A stretch of 64,000 nt of DNA, taken from NCBI RefSeq assembly GCF_017872975.1, contig NZ_JAGGJP010000002.1:124001-188000 (forward strand), written 5' to 3'. A program made the position numbers and the translations under genes. Shown in pieces: positions 54,647 to 64,000 of the stretch. The notes below the pieces were generated by a model that was given only the letters and a program-made list of their open reading frames with translations, did not search any database and was not told the origin of the DNA. The stretch comes from Rubellimicrobium aerolatum. Its GTDB lineage: Bacteria > Pseudomonadota > Alphaproteobacteria > Rhodobacterales > Rhodobacteraceae. Position 1 is the stretch's first letter. Each line of letters opens with the position of its first letter.

Positions 54647-55660
54647 TCAGAGGTCGATGTCGAGCGTGACCGGGAAATGGTCGGACGCGTGGAGGAGCGC
54701 GGTCCGCAGGCGTTCGTCCTTCCAGCAGGCGGCGTCGTCGAAGGGGTGCCAGATGCGCCAGCGGGGTCGCAGCGCCCGGAGGTCCGGCGAGACCATGACG
54801 TAGTCGAGCAGCGCCGACAGCCAGCGCCCGCCGGGGTTGGCCTCGTCGGGGTTGGCCTCGTCGGGGGGCAGCCGGAAGCGGGCGGTGGCGGGCTGGGCGG
54901 CGGTGGGACCCGCCAGCGCGCGGGCGGCGTGTGGGTCGTGGAGGCGGGTCGGCCCCTCGCCCAGCACGATCTCGACGCCCGAGCGGCCGAAGACGGCCTC
55001 GTGCTCGTCGATGCCGGGGCCGTCGTTGAAGTCGCCCAGCACCACCAGCGGGTCGCCCGCCGCGAGGTGCCGGTCCACGCGGGCGCGCAGCCAGAGGCAC
55101 TGGGCGAGCTGCTTGCGGCGGTTCTCGATGGCGATGCGGCGGGCCTGGGCGGCATTGCGCGCGCCGTGCGGGGCCTTGGACTTGGCGTGGACGCCGATGA
55201 GGCGCAGCGCGCGGCCCCGAGGGGTGAGCAGCGCGGCCTCCAGCGGCGCGCGGCCCCAGGTCACGGGCTCCGGGCGGCCGTCGCCGTCGAGGTCGGCGCG
55301 GAAGGTGCCGTCGAAGCGGGGCGGGTCGCCGCCTTGCGGGTCGTGGACGGCGGCGAGGCGGTCGGGATCGTGGAGGAGCGCGATCTCCTGCCGGGTGCCG
55401 GAGGGGAAGCCGGTCAGCACGGCGCGGGCGCGCAGGCCCGCCGCCCGCGCGAAGGGGCCGAGCGTGCGGGCGGGGTCGTCGGGGGCCTCGATCACCAGCA
55501 GGGCGTCGGCGTCGAGCGCGCGCAGGACATGGGCCAGCCCCTCGGCCTGCTCGCGCCGCGTGACGCCCTCGCGCCCCGACGGGGCGTCGTCGGCCAGCAG
55601 GCGGCCCCGGTCGTCGAACAGGCGGCCGAGCCATTCGACGTTGTAGGTCGCGAGCCTCAT
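54647..55660 (-). CDS. Endonuclease/exonuclease/phosphatase family protein
   Basis: A 337-residue EEP-fold hydrolase. It begins MRLATYNVEWLGRLFDD, and the metal and catalytic residues lie in VLGDFNDGPGIDEHE and the final HASDHFPVTLDID. GVHAKSKAPHG is also typical. No signal peptide, so cytoplasmic. Substrate, nucleic acid or phosphoester, is unknown. A small duplication PDEANPDEANPGG lies near residue 270. It follows the DnaJ/TerB gene on the same strand, 13 bp apart. Confidence 0.87.
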   Translation of the reverse strand: MRLATYNVEWLGRLFDDRGRLLADDAPSGREGVTRREQAEGLAHVLRALDADALLVIEAPDDPARTLGPFARAAGLRARAVLTGFPSGTRQEIALLHDPDRLAAVHDPQGGDPPRFDGTFRADLDGDGRPEPVTWGRAPLEAALLTPRGRALRLIGVHAKSKAPHGARNAAQARRIAIENRRKQLAQCLWLRARVDRHLAAGDPLVVLGDFNDGPGIDEHEAVFGRSGVEIVLGEGPTRLHDPHAARALAGPTAAQPATARFRLPPDEANPDEANPGGRWLSALLDYVMVSPDLRALRPRWRIWHPFDDAACWKDERLRTALLHASDHFPVTLDIDL

Positions 55661-55673
55661 GGTTCGGACAGCA

Positions 55674-56354
55674 TCAGGCGGCCTTGGCCGAGATGCGCTC
55701 CCACGCCTGGTTGATGCAGATGAGGCGCTTCTCGGCCAGGCGGATCGCCTCCTCGGGGAGGCCGTGGGCGAGGAGGCGGTCGGGATGCGTCTCGCGCACC
55801 AGCGCCCGCCAGGCGGCGCGGGCCTCCTCCAGGGACGCGCCGTGGGGGACGCCCAGCACGTCGTAGGGGTCGCGCTCGGCGTCGGGGACGAACTCGGCGC
55901 GGATGCGGAGGAACTCGGGCTCGGGCAGGTGGAAGATCTCGGCCACGCGGGCGATGAACCGGTTCTCCTCGGGGTGGTAGTCGCCGTCGGCCACGGCGAT
56001 GTGGAACAGCCCCTCCAGCAGGTCGCCAAGCTGCGCCGCCCCCTCGCCGAACATGGCGCGGATGCGGCGGGCGTAGTCCTCGAAGCCGGCGGTGTCCTGC
56101 CGGGCAAGGTCGTAGACGCGGGCGACGTTGCCCTCCTCGCCCTCGGGGATGATGAAGACCTCGCGGAAGGCCGCGACCTCGTTGCGGGTCACGAGGCCGT
56201 CGGCCTTGGCGATCTTGGCCCCGAGCGCCACGGTGGCGATGGCGAAGCCCACGGTCTTTTCCGGGGGCGTGCGGAGCTGCTCGAAGAGGGTGGACAGGCC
56301 GTCGCCCCGCGCGAGGCGGGCGAGCAGGTCGGTGACGCGGGTCCAGATGGACAT
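55674..56354 (-). CDS. DnaJ-domain co-chaperone with TerB-like domain (DjlA-like)
   Basis: A 226-residue protein with a TerB-like helical domain (GAKIAKADGLVTRNEVAAFREVF; FHIAVADGDYHPEENRF) followed by a C-terminal J domain with VLGVPHGASLEEARAAWRALV and the HPD motif in ETHPDRLLAHG. It would recruit and stimulate DnaK. DjlA of E. coli has a similar order but a membrane anchor, which is absent here. Start ATG at 56354. Confidence 0.9.
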   Translation of the reverse strand: MSIWTRVTDLLARLARGDGLSTLFEQLRTPPEKTVGFAIATVALGAKIAKADGLVTRNEVAAFREVFIIPEGEEGNVARVYDLARQDTAGFEDYARRIRAMFGEGAAQLGDLLEGLFHIAVADGDYHPEENRFIARVAEIFHLPEPEFLRIRAEFVPDAERDPYDVLGVPHGASLEEARAAWRALVRETHPDRLLAHGLPEEAIRLAEKRLICINQAWERISAKAA

Positions 56355-56408
56355 GAGGGCGATCCTTCGGGGCAGAACGGTCACGGACGGAAACTCATGG
56401 CCGACGGC

Positions 56409-56882
56409 TCACAGGCGGCGGCCCATGAGCACGAGATCGAGCCAGCGGCCGAACTTGTAGCCCACCTCCGGCAGGCGTCCATGCTCCGTGAACCCGCAGG
56501 CGGCGTGGAAGGCGATGGCGGGGGCGTTCCCGGCGCTGATCGCCCCGATCATCATGTGCTTGCCCTGTCGGGCGGCGGCCTCGGCCAGCGCGTCGATGAG
56601 GTGGCGGCCGATCCCGCGCCCCTGCGCCTCGGGGGCGAGGAGGATCGTGTGCTCCACGGTGCGGGCGTAGCCGTTCCCCGGCCGGAAGGGGAAGCAGCGG
56701 GCGAGGCCGAGGACGCGATGGCCGTCGTCCCAGACGAGGAAGGGGTCGGGGGTTTCGGTGAGAGCCGCGATCTCCGCCTCGGAGCGCTCGGTGGTGTGGA
56801 AGATGTGGGTGGTTTCGCGGATCACCGGCGTCCAGATGGCGTGGAGGGCGGCGGCGTCGGCGGCCTGCGCGGGGCGGATCAC
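56409..56882 (-). CDS. GNAT family N-acetyltransferase (phosphinothricin acetyltransferase-like)
   Basis: A 157-residue acetyltransferase. The acetyl-CoA loop is LAPEAQGRGIGRHLIDAL, and EHTILL and NAPAIAFHAACGFTEHG are typical of the phosphinothricin/methionine sulfoximine acetyltransferase group. C-terminal VGYKFGRWLDLVLM supports that assignment. The physiological substrate is unknown. Start ATG at 56882. Confidence 0.88.
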   Translation of the reverse strand: MIRPAQAADAAALHAIWTPVIRETTHIFHTTERSEAEIAALTETPDPFLVWDDGHRVLGLARCFPFRPGNGYARTVEHTILLAPEAQGRGIGRHLIDALAEAAARQGKHMMIGAISAGNAPAIAFHAACGFTEHGRLPEVGYKFGRWLDLVLMGRRL

Positions 56883-56985
56883 GGGCGGGCCTTGCGGGGC
56901 GGGAGGAAGGTCACGAGGGGGTCCTTGCGGGGGTGGCGCGCGCGAGGGTGATACGCCCGCGCCGCGCCTGCCTCAATGCGCCTGC

Positions 56986-57012
56986 CCTCTCAACTTGGCC
57001 CTAAATACGCAA
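56986..57012 (-). repeat. Short conserved intergenic motif, second copy
   Basis: CTTGCGTATTTAGGGCCAAGTTGAGAG on the minus strand, within 20-45 bp of the methylmalonyl-CoA mutase stop codon and sense to that gene. It equals the 8271-8295 sequence except for one inserted base. Confidence 0.5.
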
Positions 57013-57028
57013 GCGACGCCGGCCCCCG

Positions 57029-59158
<2,130 letters not shown>

Positions 59159-59328
59159 TCCCATCCCTCCGCCCTCTCGGTTTCACTCGGTTGTGGCACG
59201 CCGGGCCGGAGCGCGCGAGTCCCCCGCGCCGCCGTTAGCGCCCGAACCGGCGCGGAAAATACGCGGTCCTGGGGTTCTTCGGAGGCCCTGCCCTACGAAC
59301 GGGGGGACGGGCCGCCTATATCGGGGGC

Positions 59329-59862
59329 ATGACCCATGCCCTCGCCCTCGCTGCCCTGCTCCTCGCGACCCCGGCCTGGGCGCAGGAGGCGGCCCCGGCC
59401 GCCCCCCCGATCGCCTCGGCCTCCGAGGCGGCGCCCGTCGATGTTCCCGCCGATGACCCCGCCGACCCGGTGGCCGCCTGGGAGGCGGACCGGACGGCGG
59501 TGCTGGACGCCGGGGCCGTGGACCTTTCGGCCTTCGAGTATGTCGCGCGGCCCCTGGTCATCTTCGCCGACAGCCCGCGCCAGCCGCAGGTGGAGGAGCA
59601 GCTCCGCCTGCTGGCGGCCGACCCCGAGGCGCTGGCGCGGCGCGACGTGGTGGTGATCCTCGACACCGACCCCGAGGCGCGGAGCCCGGCGCGGCAGTCG
59701 CTGCGGCCCCGTGGCTTCGGGCTGGTGCTGGTGGACAAGGACGGCCGGGTGACGCTGCGCCGCCCCGCGCCGCTGTCGGTGCGCGAGATCGGCCGCGCCA
59801 TCGACCGGACGCCGCTGCGGCAGGAGGAGGTCAGGAACGGACGAGGGTCGGACCTTGAATAA
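59329..59862 (+). CDS. DUF4174 domain exported protein
   Basis: A 177-residue exported protein with a signal peptide (LALAALLLATPAWAQ) and an acidic, Ala/Pro-rich linker. The DUF4174 domain follows (ARPLVIFADSPRQPQVEEQL, RRDVVVILDTDPE, LRPRGFGLVLVDKDGRVTLR). The domain has a thioredoxin-like look but no Cys pair. Function unknown. Convergent with the AT-rich protease gene, only 2 bp apart. Confidence 0.85.
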   Translation: MTHALALAALLLATPAWAQEAAPAAPPIASASEAAPVDVPADDPADPVAAWEADRTAVLDAGAVDLSAFEYVARPLVIFADSPRQPQVEEQLRLLAADPEALARRDVVVILDTDPEARSPARQSLRPRGFGLVLVDKDGRVTLRRPAPLSVREIGRAIDRTPLRQEEVRNGRGSDLE

Positions 59863-59864
59863 AA

Positions 59865-60728
59865 CTATGGCCTGATGAGTAGGTCTGAACCTTGAATTGA
59901 GACTTGTCCGAATTCACGCAGGACGCTCATGCCGAGGAGCGAACTTCCCGTGCTGTAATCCGGGGGTGCAATCAGCACCGATTGGTTCTGCAAATGCAAG
60001 CCAAAAAGCGTCAGGTTCCTGACCGTTCCACGAGCAAACAAGGCCTCCCCAGCCGCTGTCATAACTGGAACATCGAACGCGAGATTGGTTAGATCAAACC
60101 CAATCGCCGAAGCGTCACTAGAAGTTAGAAGAACAAAGCTTGCCCCAGTGTCAACGAGCATTTTAATCGTGATACCGTCCAATTGCGGTTCAACACGAAA
60201 ATGCCCATCGGAATCAGCCTGAACAATCACCTCTTCAGATTCGCCATCTTTATCAACAGGCGCAACCGGCTGGATCATCATTTCGGGCCAATACTTCCAA
60301 CCGAGTTCATTCGACCTTGCGCTAAGCCGGTCAGCTTCAGAATTTCCGAAGTTCCCCACAAGTGCATCGCGTAGTTGGGAGGTGCTCTGACTATATGAGC
60401 TCAGCCACTGACCCCACTCATATGCACACTTTGTCTCGCGAGCGATTCCTTCTTGCCGGAAGCCCTCGCACACAGCCATCAATGAGAAAGGAGCAATTCT
60501 GGCCTGAGCTGAAATAGAATCGTAAGCACGAATGATTTGCTCCCACCGCAGATCACGTAGTTCAGCCGCCAGCTGCGCCTCCAAGGGAGCACAGACGAAA
60601 GAGTTATGCTCACATCGACCGCTGACAGCTCGATCAAGTTCAGCTATTCTATCATCTATTTGATCGGCGACGAGAGGGTTTGCAGAACAAAGGACTAGGA
60701 ACCCCGCAATCCGATGAACATTAAACAT
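59865..60728 (-). CDS. AT-rich exported retropepsin-like aspartic protease (probable acquired gene)
   Basis: A 287-residue protein with a probable signal peptide (IAGFLVLCSANPLVA) and a C-terminal retropepsin-like domain. The catalytic motif is KMLVDTGASFVLLTSSDA, followed by a hydrophobic flap-like stretch and SSLLGMSVLREFGQVSIQG. One catalytic Asp per chain, so a dimer is expected. The N-terminal half (DRIAELDRAVSGRC, four or more Cys) is unfamiliar. G+C is clearly lower than in its neighbours. The start lies 25 bp behind the pccA stop on the same strand. The ATG at 60728 is used; a TTG one codon earlier is possible. Confidence 0.8.
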   Translation of the reverse strand: MFNVHRIAGFLVLCSANPLVADQIDDRIAELDRAVSGRCEHNSFVCAPLEAQLAAELRDLRWEQIIRAYDSISAQARIAPFSLMAVCEGFRQEGIARETKCAYEWGQWLSSYSQSTSQLRDALVGNFGNSEADRLSARSNELGWKYWPEMMIQPVAPVDKDGESEEVIVQADSDGHFRVEPQLDGITIKMLVDTGASFVLLTSSDASAIGFDLTNLAFDVPVMTAAGEALFARGTVRNLTLFGLHLQNQSVLIAPPDYSTGSSLLGMSVLREFGQVSIQGSDLLIRP

Positions 60729-60753
60729 CAAGCGTTTCCTTCGAAGCCGAGGA

Positions 60754-62754
60754 TCACGCGAACTCCAGGATCACCTGATCGACCGCCAGCGTCTCGCCCT
60801 CCCGCGCCTTCAGCGCGCGGACGCGGCCCGGACGCTCGGCCTTGAGGGTGTTCTCCATCTTCATCGCCTCGACGGTGGCGAGGGCCTGGCCCTCTTCCAC
60901 CTCCTCGCCCTCGGCGACCAGCACCCGCGTCAGCAGCCCCGGCATCGGGCACAGGAGCGCCTTGGACGTGTCGGGCGGAGCCTTGACGGGCATCAGGGCG
61001 GCCAGTTCCGCCTCGCGCGGGGTGCGGACATGGACGCGCAGGTCGGCGCCGCGCGTCCGCAGCCGGAAGCCGCCCGTCGCCTTCTGCACCTTGAGAACCA
61101 GCGGCCGCCCGTCCACCGTCAGCGCGGCCAGCGGCTGGCCGGGCGTCCACGGCCCCTCGACGCGGAGCAGCGTGCCGTCCTCGAAGGTCACGTCCGCGCC
61201 GCCGGGCTCGGCCAGGATGCTGACGCGGTGGGGGTCGTCGCCCACCTGCACCACCCAGTCCGAGCCGACCTTGCGCTCGTGGTTGTCGAGCCGGCCGCCG
61301 ATGCGCGCCCGCCGGATCTCGGCCACGCGGTGCATCGCCACGGCGGCGGCGGCGACGCGGCGGACCTCGGTCGCCGGAAGCTGGACGCCCTTGAACCCTT
61401 CGGGCCATTCCTCGGCGATGAAGGCGGTGGTGATCGCCCCCTCGCGGAAGCGCGGATGCTCCATGACCGCCGACAGGAAGGGCAGGTTGTGGCCGATCCC
61501 CTCCACCTCGAAGGAGTCGAGCGCCTGCGACATGGCGTCGATGGCCTGCCCGCGCGTGGGGGCCCAGGCGCAGAGCTTGGCGATCATCGGGTCGTAGAAG
61601 CGGCTGATCTCCCCGCCCTCGGTGACGCCGGTGTCGTTGCGGATCACCGCGTCGCCTTGGGGCCCCTCGGCCGGGGGCCGGTAGCGGGTGAGGCGGCCGG
61701 TGGAGGGCAGGAACTTGCGGTAGGGGTCCTCGGCGTAGAGGCGGCTCTCGACGGCCCAGCCGTTCAGCGGGATCTCGCCTTGCGTGAACGGCAAGGGCTC
61801 CCCGGCGGCGACGCGGATCATCTGCTCCACGAGGTCGATGCCGGTGATGAGCTCCGTCACCGGATGCTCCACCTGAAGCCGGGTGTTCATCTCCAGGAAG
61901 TAGAAGTTGCGGGCGCCGTCCACGATGAACTCGACGGTCCCGGCGCTCTCGTAGCCCACGGCGCGGGCGAGGGCGCAGGCCTGCTCGCCCATGGCGCGGC
62001 GGGTGTCGGGATCGAGGAAGGGGCTGGGCGCCTCCTCCACGACCTTCTGGTTGCGGCGCTGGATCGAGCATTCGCGTTCATGGAGATACACGGTGTTGCC
62101 GTGCCTGTCGGCGAGGACTTGGATCTCGATGTGGCGGGGCTGGTCCACGAACTTCTCGATGAAGATGCGGTCGTCGCCGAAGCTGGCCTGCGCCTCGTTC
62201 TTCGAGGCCTGGAAGCCCTCGCGCGCCTCGGCGTCGCTCCAGGCGATCCGCATCCCCTTGCCGCCGCCGCCCGCCGACGCCTTGATCATCACCGGATAGC
62301 CGATGCCCTGGGCGATCCGCACCGCCTCCTCGGCGTCGGCGATCAGGTCCATGTGGCCGGGGACGGTGCTGACGCCGGCCTGCGCCGCGATGCGCTTGGA
62401 GGTGATCTTGTCGCCCATCGCCTCCACGGCCGAGGCCGGGGGGCCGATGAAGGCCACGCCCTCGGCCGCCAGCGCGGCGGCGAAGCGGGGGTTCTCGCTG
62501 AGGAACCCATAGCCGGGATGCACGGCCTCGGCCCCCGACGCGCGCACGGCGGCCATCACGCGGTCGATGTCGATGTAGCTTTGCGCCGCCGGGGCGGGGC
62601 CGATCAGGTGCGCCTCGTCGGCCATGCGGACATGGAGCGCGCGGGCATCGGCCTCGGAATACACGGCGACCGTTCGGATCCCGAGCCGGCGGGCGGTCTT
62701 GATGACGCGGCAGGCGATCTCGCCCCGGTTGGCGATCAGGATCTTGCGGAACAT
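60754..62754 (-). CDS. pccA: Propionyl-CoA carboxylase alpha subunit (biotin carboxylase/carrier)
   Basis: A 666-residue biotin-dependent subunit. Residues 1-450 form the biotin carboxylase (ANRGEIACRVIKTARRLG, ATP-grasp KASAGGGGKGMRIAW, EMNTRLQVEHPVTE). The middle domain binds the beta subunit, and the end is a biotinyl domain with EAMKMENTL (biotin Lys632). It carboxylates propionyl-CoA to methylmalonyl-CoA, the substrate of the mutase at 57-59 kb. pccB is not in the window but is expected further right. The aspartic protease gene is attached behind it. Confidence 0.95.
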   Translation of the reverse strand: MFRKILIANRGEIACRVIKTARRLGIRTVAVYSEADARALHVRMADEAHLIGPAPAAQSYIDIDRVMAAVRASGAEAVHPGYGFLSENPRFAAALAAEGVAFIGPPASAVEAMGDKITSKRIAAQAGVSTVPGHMDLIADAEEAVRIAQGIGYPVMIKASAGGGGKGMRIAWSDAEAREGFQASKNEAQASFGDDRIFIEKFVDQPRHIEIQVLADRHGNTVYLHERECSIQRRNQKVVEEAPSPFLDPDTRRAMGEQACALARAVGYESAGTVEFIVDGARNFYFLEMNTRLQVEHPVTELITGIDLVEQMIRVAAGEPLPFTQGEIPLNGWAVESRLYAEDPYRKFLPSTGRLTRYRPPAEGPQGDAVIRNDTGVTEGGEISRFYDPMIAKLCAWAPTRGQAIDAMSQALDSFEVEGIGHNLPFLSAVMEHPRFREGAITTAFIAEEWPEGFKGVQLPATEVRRVAAAAVAMHRVAEIRRARIGGRLDNHERKVGSDWVVQVGDDPHRVSILAEPGGADVTFEDGTLLRVEGPWTPGQPLAALTVDGRPLVLKVQKATGGFRLRTRGADLRVHVRTPREAELAALMPVKAPPDTSKALLCPMPGLLTRVLVAEGEEVEEGQALATVEAMKMENTLKAERPGRVRALKAREGETLAVDQVILEFA

Positions 62755-62786
62755 GGGAGCCTTCGTGCGGACAGGGGGGACAAGAC

Positions 62787-62819
62787 AAAGGCCGCCGGAG
62801 CGCGAACCCCGGCGGCCTT
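62787..62819 (-). terminator. Terminator of the small lipoprotein gene
   Basis: AAGGCCGCCGG (62788-62798), 10-base loop, CCGGCGGCCTT (62809-62819): an 11-bp perfect stem. On the minus strand TTTGTCTTG follows. It lies 28 bp after the lipoprotein stop and in front of pccA. Confidence 0.75.
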
Positions 62820-62847
62820 GCGAAGCGGGGGCGTCACGCCCCGAGGA

Positions 62848-63063
62848 TCAGCGGCAGTTCGGGGCGCCGGGCGCGACCGAGCAGGACACGGCGCCGGCCG
62901 CGCCGCCGATGAGCGCGCCGTTGAGGGCGGATTCGCCGGTGACGGCCGCAATGCCCGCGCCGATCGTGGCGCCGGTCGCGGTGCGTTCGAGATCGGTGTC
63001 GCCGCAGGCGGACAGGGTCGCGGCGACGCCGAGGACGGCGAGCAGGCGAAGGGTGGTGGACAT
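62848..63063 (-). CDS. Small glycine-zipper lipoprotein
   Basis: A 71-residue protein. The signal peptide LLAVLGVAATLSACG has a lipobox (SAC-G, lipid Cys about residue 20). The mature part is Gly/Ala-rich (TGATIGAGIAAVTGES, ALNGALIGGAAGAVSC), a glycine-zipper pattern likely to associate with membranes. Function unknown; similar short lipoproteins are common in Rhodobacterales. Ends with a strong terminator. Confidence 0.72.
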   Translation of the reverse strand: MSTTLRLLAVLGVAATLSACGDTDLERTATGATIGAGIAAVTGESALNGALIGGAAGAVSCSVAPGAPNCR

Positions 63064-63117
63064 GTCGGTTCTCCAGATAATGTGGCCCCAGATGATCCCA
63101 GGGATGCCACTGTCAAC

Positions 63118-63146
63118 GTAGGGGCGCAAGGCGGGGTTTCCCCGCC
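63118..63146. repeat. Variant REP-like palindrome
   Basis: GTAGGGGCGCAAGGCGGGGTTTCCCCGCC: the GTAGGG end is retained and the stem GGCGGGG/CCCCGCC is perfect, but six extra bases lie between. It sits in the gap between the lipoprotein and the hypothetical gene at 63200. Confidence 0.5.
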
Positions 63147-63199
63147 TCGGCGGGATGCCGTCACGACACGGGGAACCGGGCGACGACAGGCGGGCGCGC

Positions 63200-63604
63200 T
63201 CACTCGTCCTCCCCCTCGTCCCAGTCGTCGCCGTCGTCCGGCTCCGCCGCCGCGTCCTCGGCGAAGACCCGGGGGAAGGCCGCGCGGGCGCGGGCCACGT
63301 CGATCCGCAGGAGCGCGTCATAGCTCTTCGGGTCGAACGGCTCCTCGGCCGGGACGACCTCGCGGCCCAGAAGCCAGGACAGCCGCCCCGCGTCGAGGTT
63401 GCCGCGCACGAAGGGCTCCTCGCCGAAATGCTCCCAAAGGGCGCGCAGGAAGGCCTCGTCGGCGGCGCGGTCGATCGCCTTGCGGTCGCGGAACCTCTCG
63501 CGCGCGACCAGCGGCGTCGCGCCCTTCTTGCGGTTCTCGTGGCGGATGGTGAACTGAAGGTCCGAGCTGGGCAGGCGGCCAGGGAATCCCTTGTGCTTCT
63601 CCAT
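63200..63604 (-). CDS. Hypothetical protein
   Basis: A 134-residue cytoplasmic protein starting MEKHKGFPGRLPSSDLQF with a basic N-terminal half (RHENRKKGATPLVARERFRD) and an acidic C-terminus (AAAEPDDGDDWDEGEDE). No family known to me. Its start overlaps the stop of the upstream gene by ATGA, so it is co-translated with it. The position between pccA and (expected) pccB suggests a conserved order. Confidence 0.65.
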   Translation of the reverse strand: MEKHKGFPGRLPSSDLQFTIRHENRKKGATPLVARERFRDRKAIDRAADEAFLRALWEHFGEEPFVRGNLDAGRLSWLLGREVVPAEEPFDPKSYDALLRIDVARARAAFPRVFAEDAAAEPDDGDDWDEGEDE

Positions 63605-64000
63605 CAGAAGGCCTGCGGGACGCAGGTCCCGTCCTCGATGCGGAAGCCCTCGAAGAACTGCACGGCCTCGGGATCGGCGGCTCCGAACGCCACCTCGCGA
63701 TCCGAGAGCGCGACCACCACCTCGGCGGGCGCCCAGCCGTTGGCGGCCAGCGCGGGCAGCGCCATCGCCTCGCAGAGCCAGCCGAAGTCGCCCGCCACGG
63801 CGTCATAGCCGGCCCCCTCCCCGCCCAGGCCCGGCACCACCAGCCGGAACCGCGCCAGCCCGCCCGGCGCGGCATCGGACAGCCCGCCGCTGGAGAGGGC
63901 CCCGGGTTCCGCGCGGGCGGGCGCGGCGTCGAGAGGCTCGGCCTCGTCCAGCGGTCCCTCGGGGAGCCCCTCGGGGTCGGTGCCCGCGTCGGGCGCGAGA
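63604..64000 (-). CDS. Partial exported-type protein, probably DUF6497-like, cut by the window edge
   Basis: The visible C-terminal 131 codons have a Pro/Ala/Glu-rich N-terminal part open to the edge. A conserved tail follows: RFRLVVPGLGGEGAGYDAV, GWLCEAMALPALAANGW and AVQFFEGFRIEDGTCVPQAF. The final block resembles DUF6497 proteins of Rhodobacterales as I remember them. The start and any signal peptide lie outside the window. Confidence 0.6.
   Translation of the reverse strand, partial: LAPDAGTDPEGLPEGPLDEAEPLDAAPARAEPGALSSGGLSDAAPGGLARFRLVVPGLGGEGAGYDAVAGDFGWLCEAMALPALAANGWAPAEVVVALSDREVAFGAADPEAVQFFEGFRIEDGTCVPQAF

Overview
The window is a stretch of a very G+C-rich alphaproteobacterial chromosome, most likely from the Rhodobacterales (Paracoccaceae/Rhodobacter-like). 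The evidence is the phaZ-phaC-phaP-phaR polyhydroxyalkanoate (PHA) cluster with a PhaR-type operator, the lolCE-lolD/proS neighbourhood, an LdtR-type MarR regulator beside sdhE and an aspartate aminotransferase, the hda-ppk-ppx order, and the pccA/methylmalonyl-CoA mutase block. Genes are closely packed on both strands. Because of the base composition almost every real gene has a long open frame opposite it.

Layout. 0-2.6 kb: edge of a membrane protein gene, a TAXI-type TRAP solute-binding protein, rlmJ and a TerB-like protein. 2.7-13.7 kb: an amine or amino-acid uptake and gamma-glutamylation cluster (ABC importer ATPase, binding protein and two permeases; two glutamine-synthetase-like ligases; class I amidotransferase; FAD oxidoreductase; class III aminotransferase). 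It is interrupted at 8.2-8.8 kb by a structured repeat. 13.7-18.2 kb: phaR, phasin, phaC and divergent phaZ. 18-24.6 kb: glycosyltransferase, hydrolase, thrS, a YsnF-like stress protein and a cold-shock protein. 24.6-25.3 kb: the second, inverted copy of the repeat plus two REP-like doublets. 25.3-37.9 kb: a DUF3800 protein, thyX, a VOC protein, ldtR-like, sdhE, aminotransferase, DedA, MATE, epimerase, GST, parE, an AT-rich unknown gene, two lipoproteins. 38-46 kb: lolD, lolCE, a VPLPA-CTERM protein, ThuA, proS, small oxidase-like protein, cupin, PerM, Hda. 46-50 kb: ppk and ppx. 50-54.2 kb: LuxR-type regulator, DUF1127 protein, a secreted protein, then a run of decayed genes. 54.2-64 kb: exported hypothetical, endo/exonuclease, DnaJ/TerB protein, acetyltransferase, methylmalonyl-CoA mutase, DUF4174, an AT-rich aspartic protease, pccA, small lipoprotein and two genes at the right edge.

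How it works together. The window joins carbon and energy storage (PHA synthesis, mobilisation and granule proteins; polyphosphate kinase and exopolyphosphatase) with use of nitrogenous compounds (importer plus gamma-glutamyl pathway) and propionyl-CoA assimilation (carboxylase and mutase). Core functions are tRNA charging, topoisomerase IV, dTMP synthesis, lipoprotein sorting and control of DnaA.

The most unusual signals are four. First, a roughly 350 bp structured repeat in two inverted copies 16 kb apart, with a 67 bp identical block, a hairpin preserved by compensatory changes, and a third partial trace at 54.0 kb. Second, REP-like doublets bounded by GTAGGG...CCCTAC. Third, three unrelated AT-rich single genes, each placed directly behind a housekeeping gene on the same strand. 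Fourth, an Hda protein with an extra clamp-binding-like motif behind a four-residue tandem repeat. No rRNA, complete tRNA, CRISPR array, integrase or transposase was seen.
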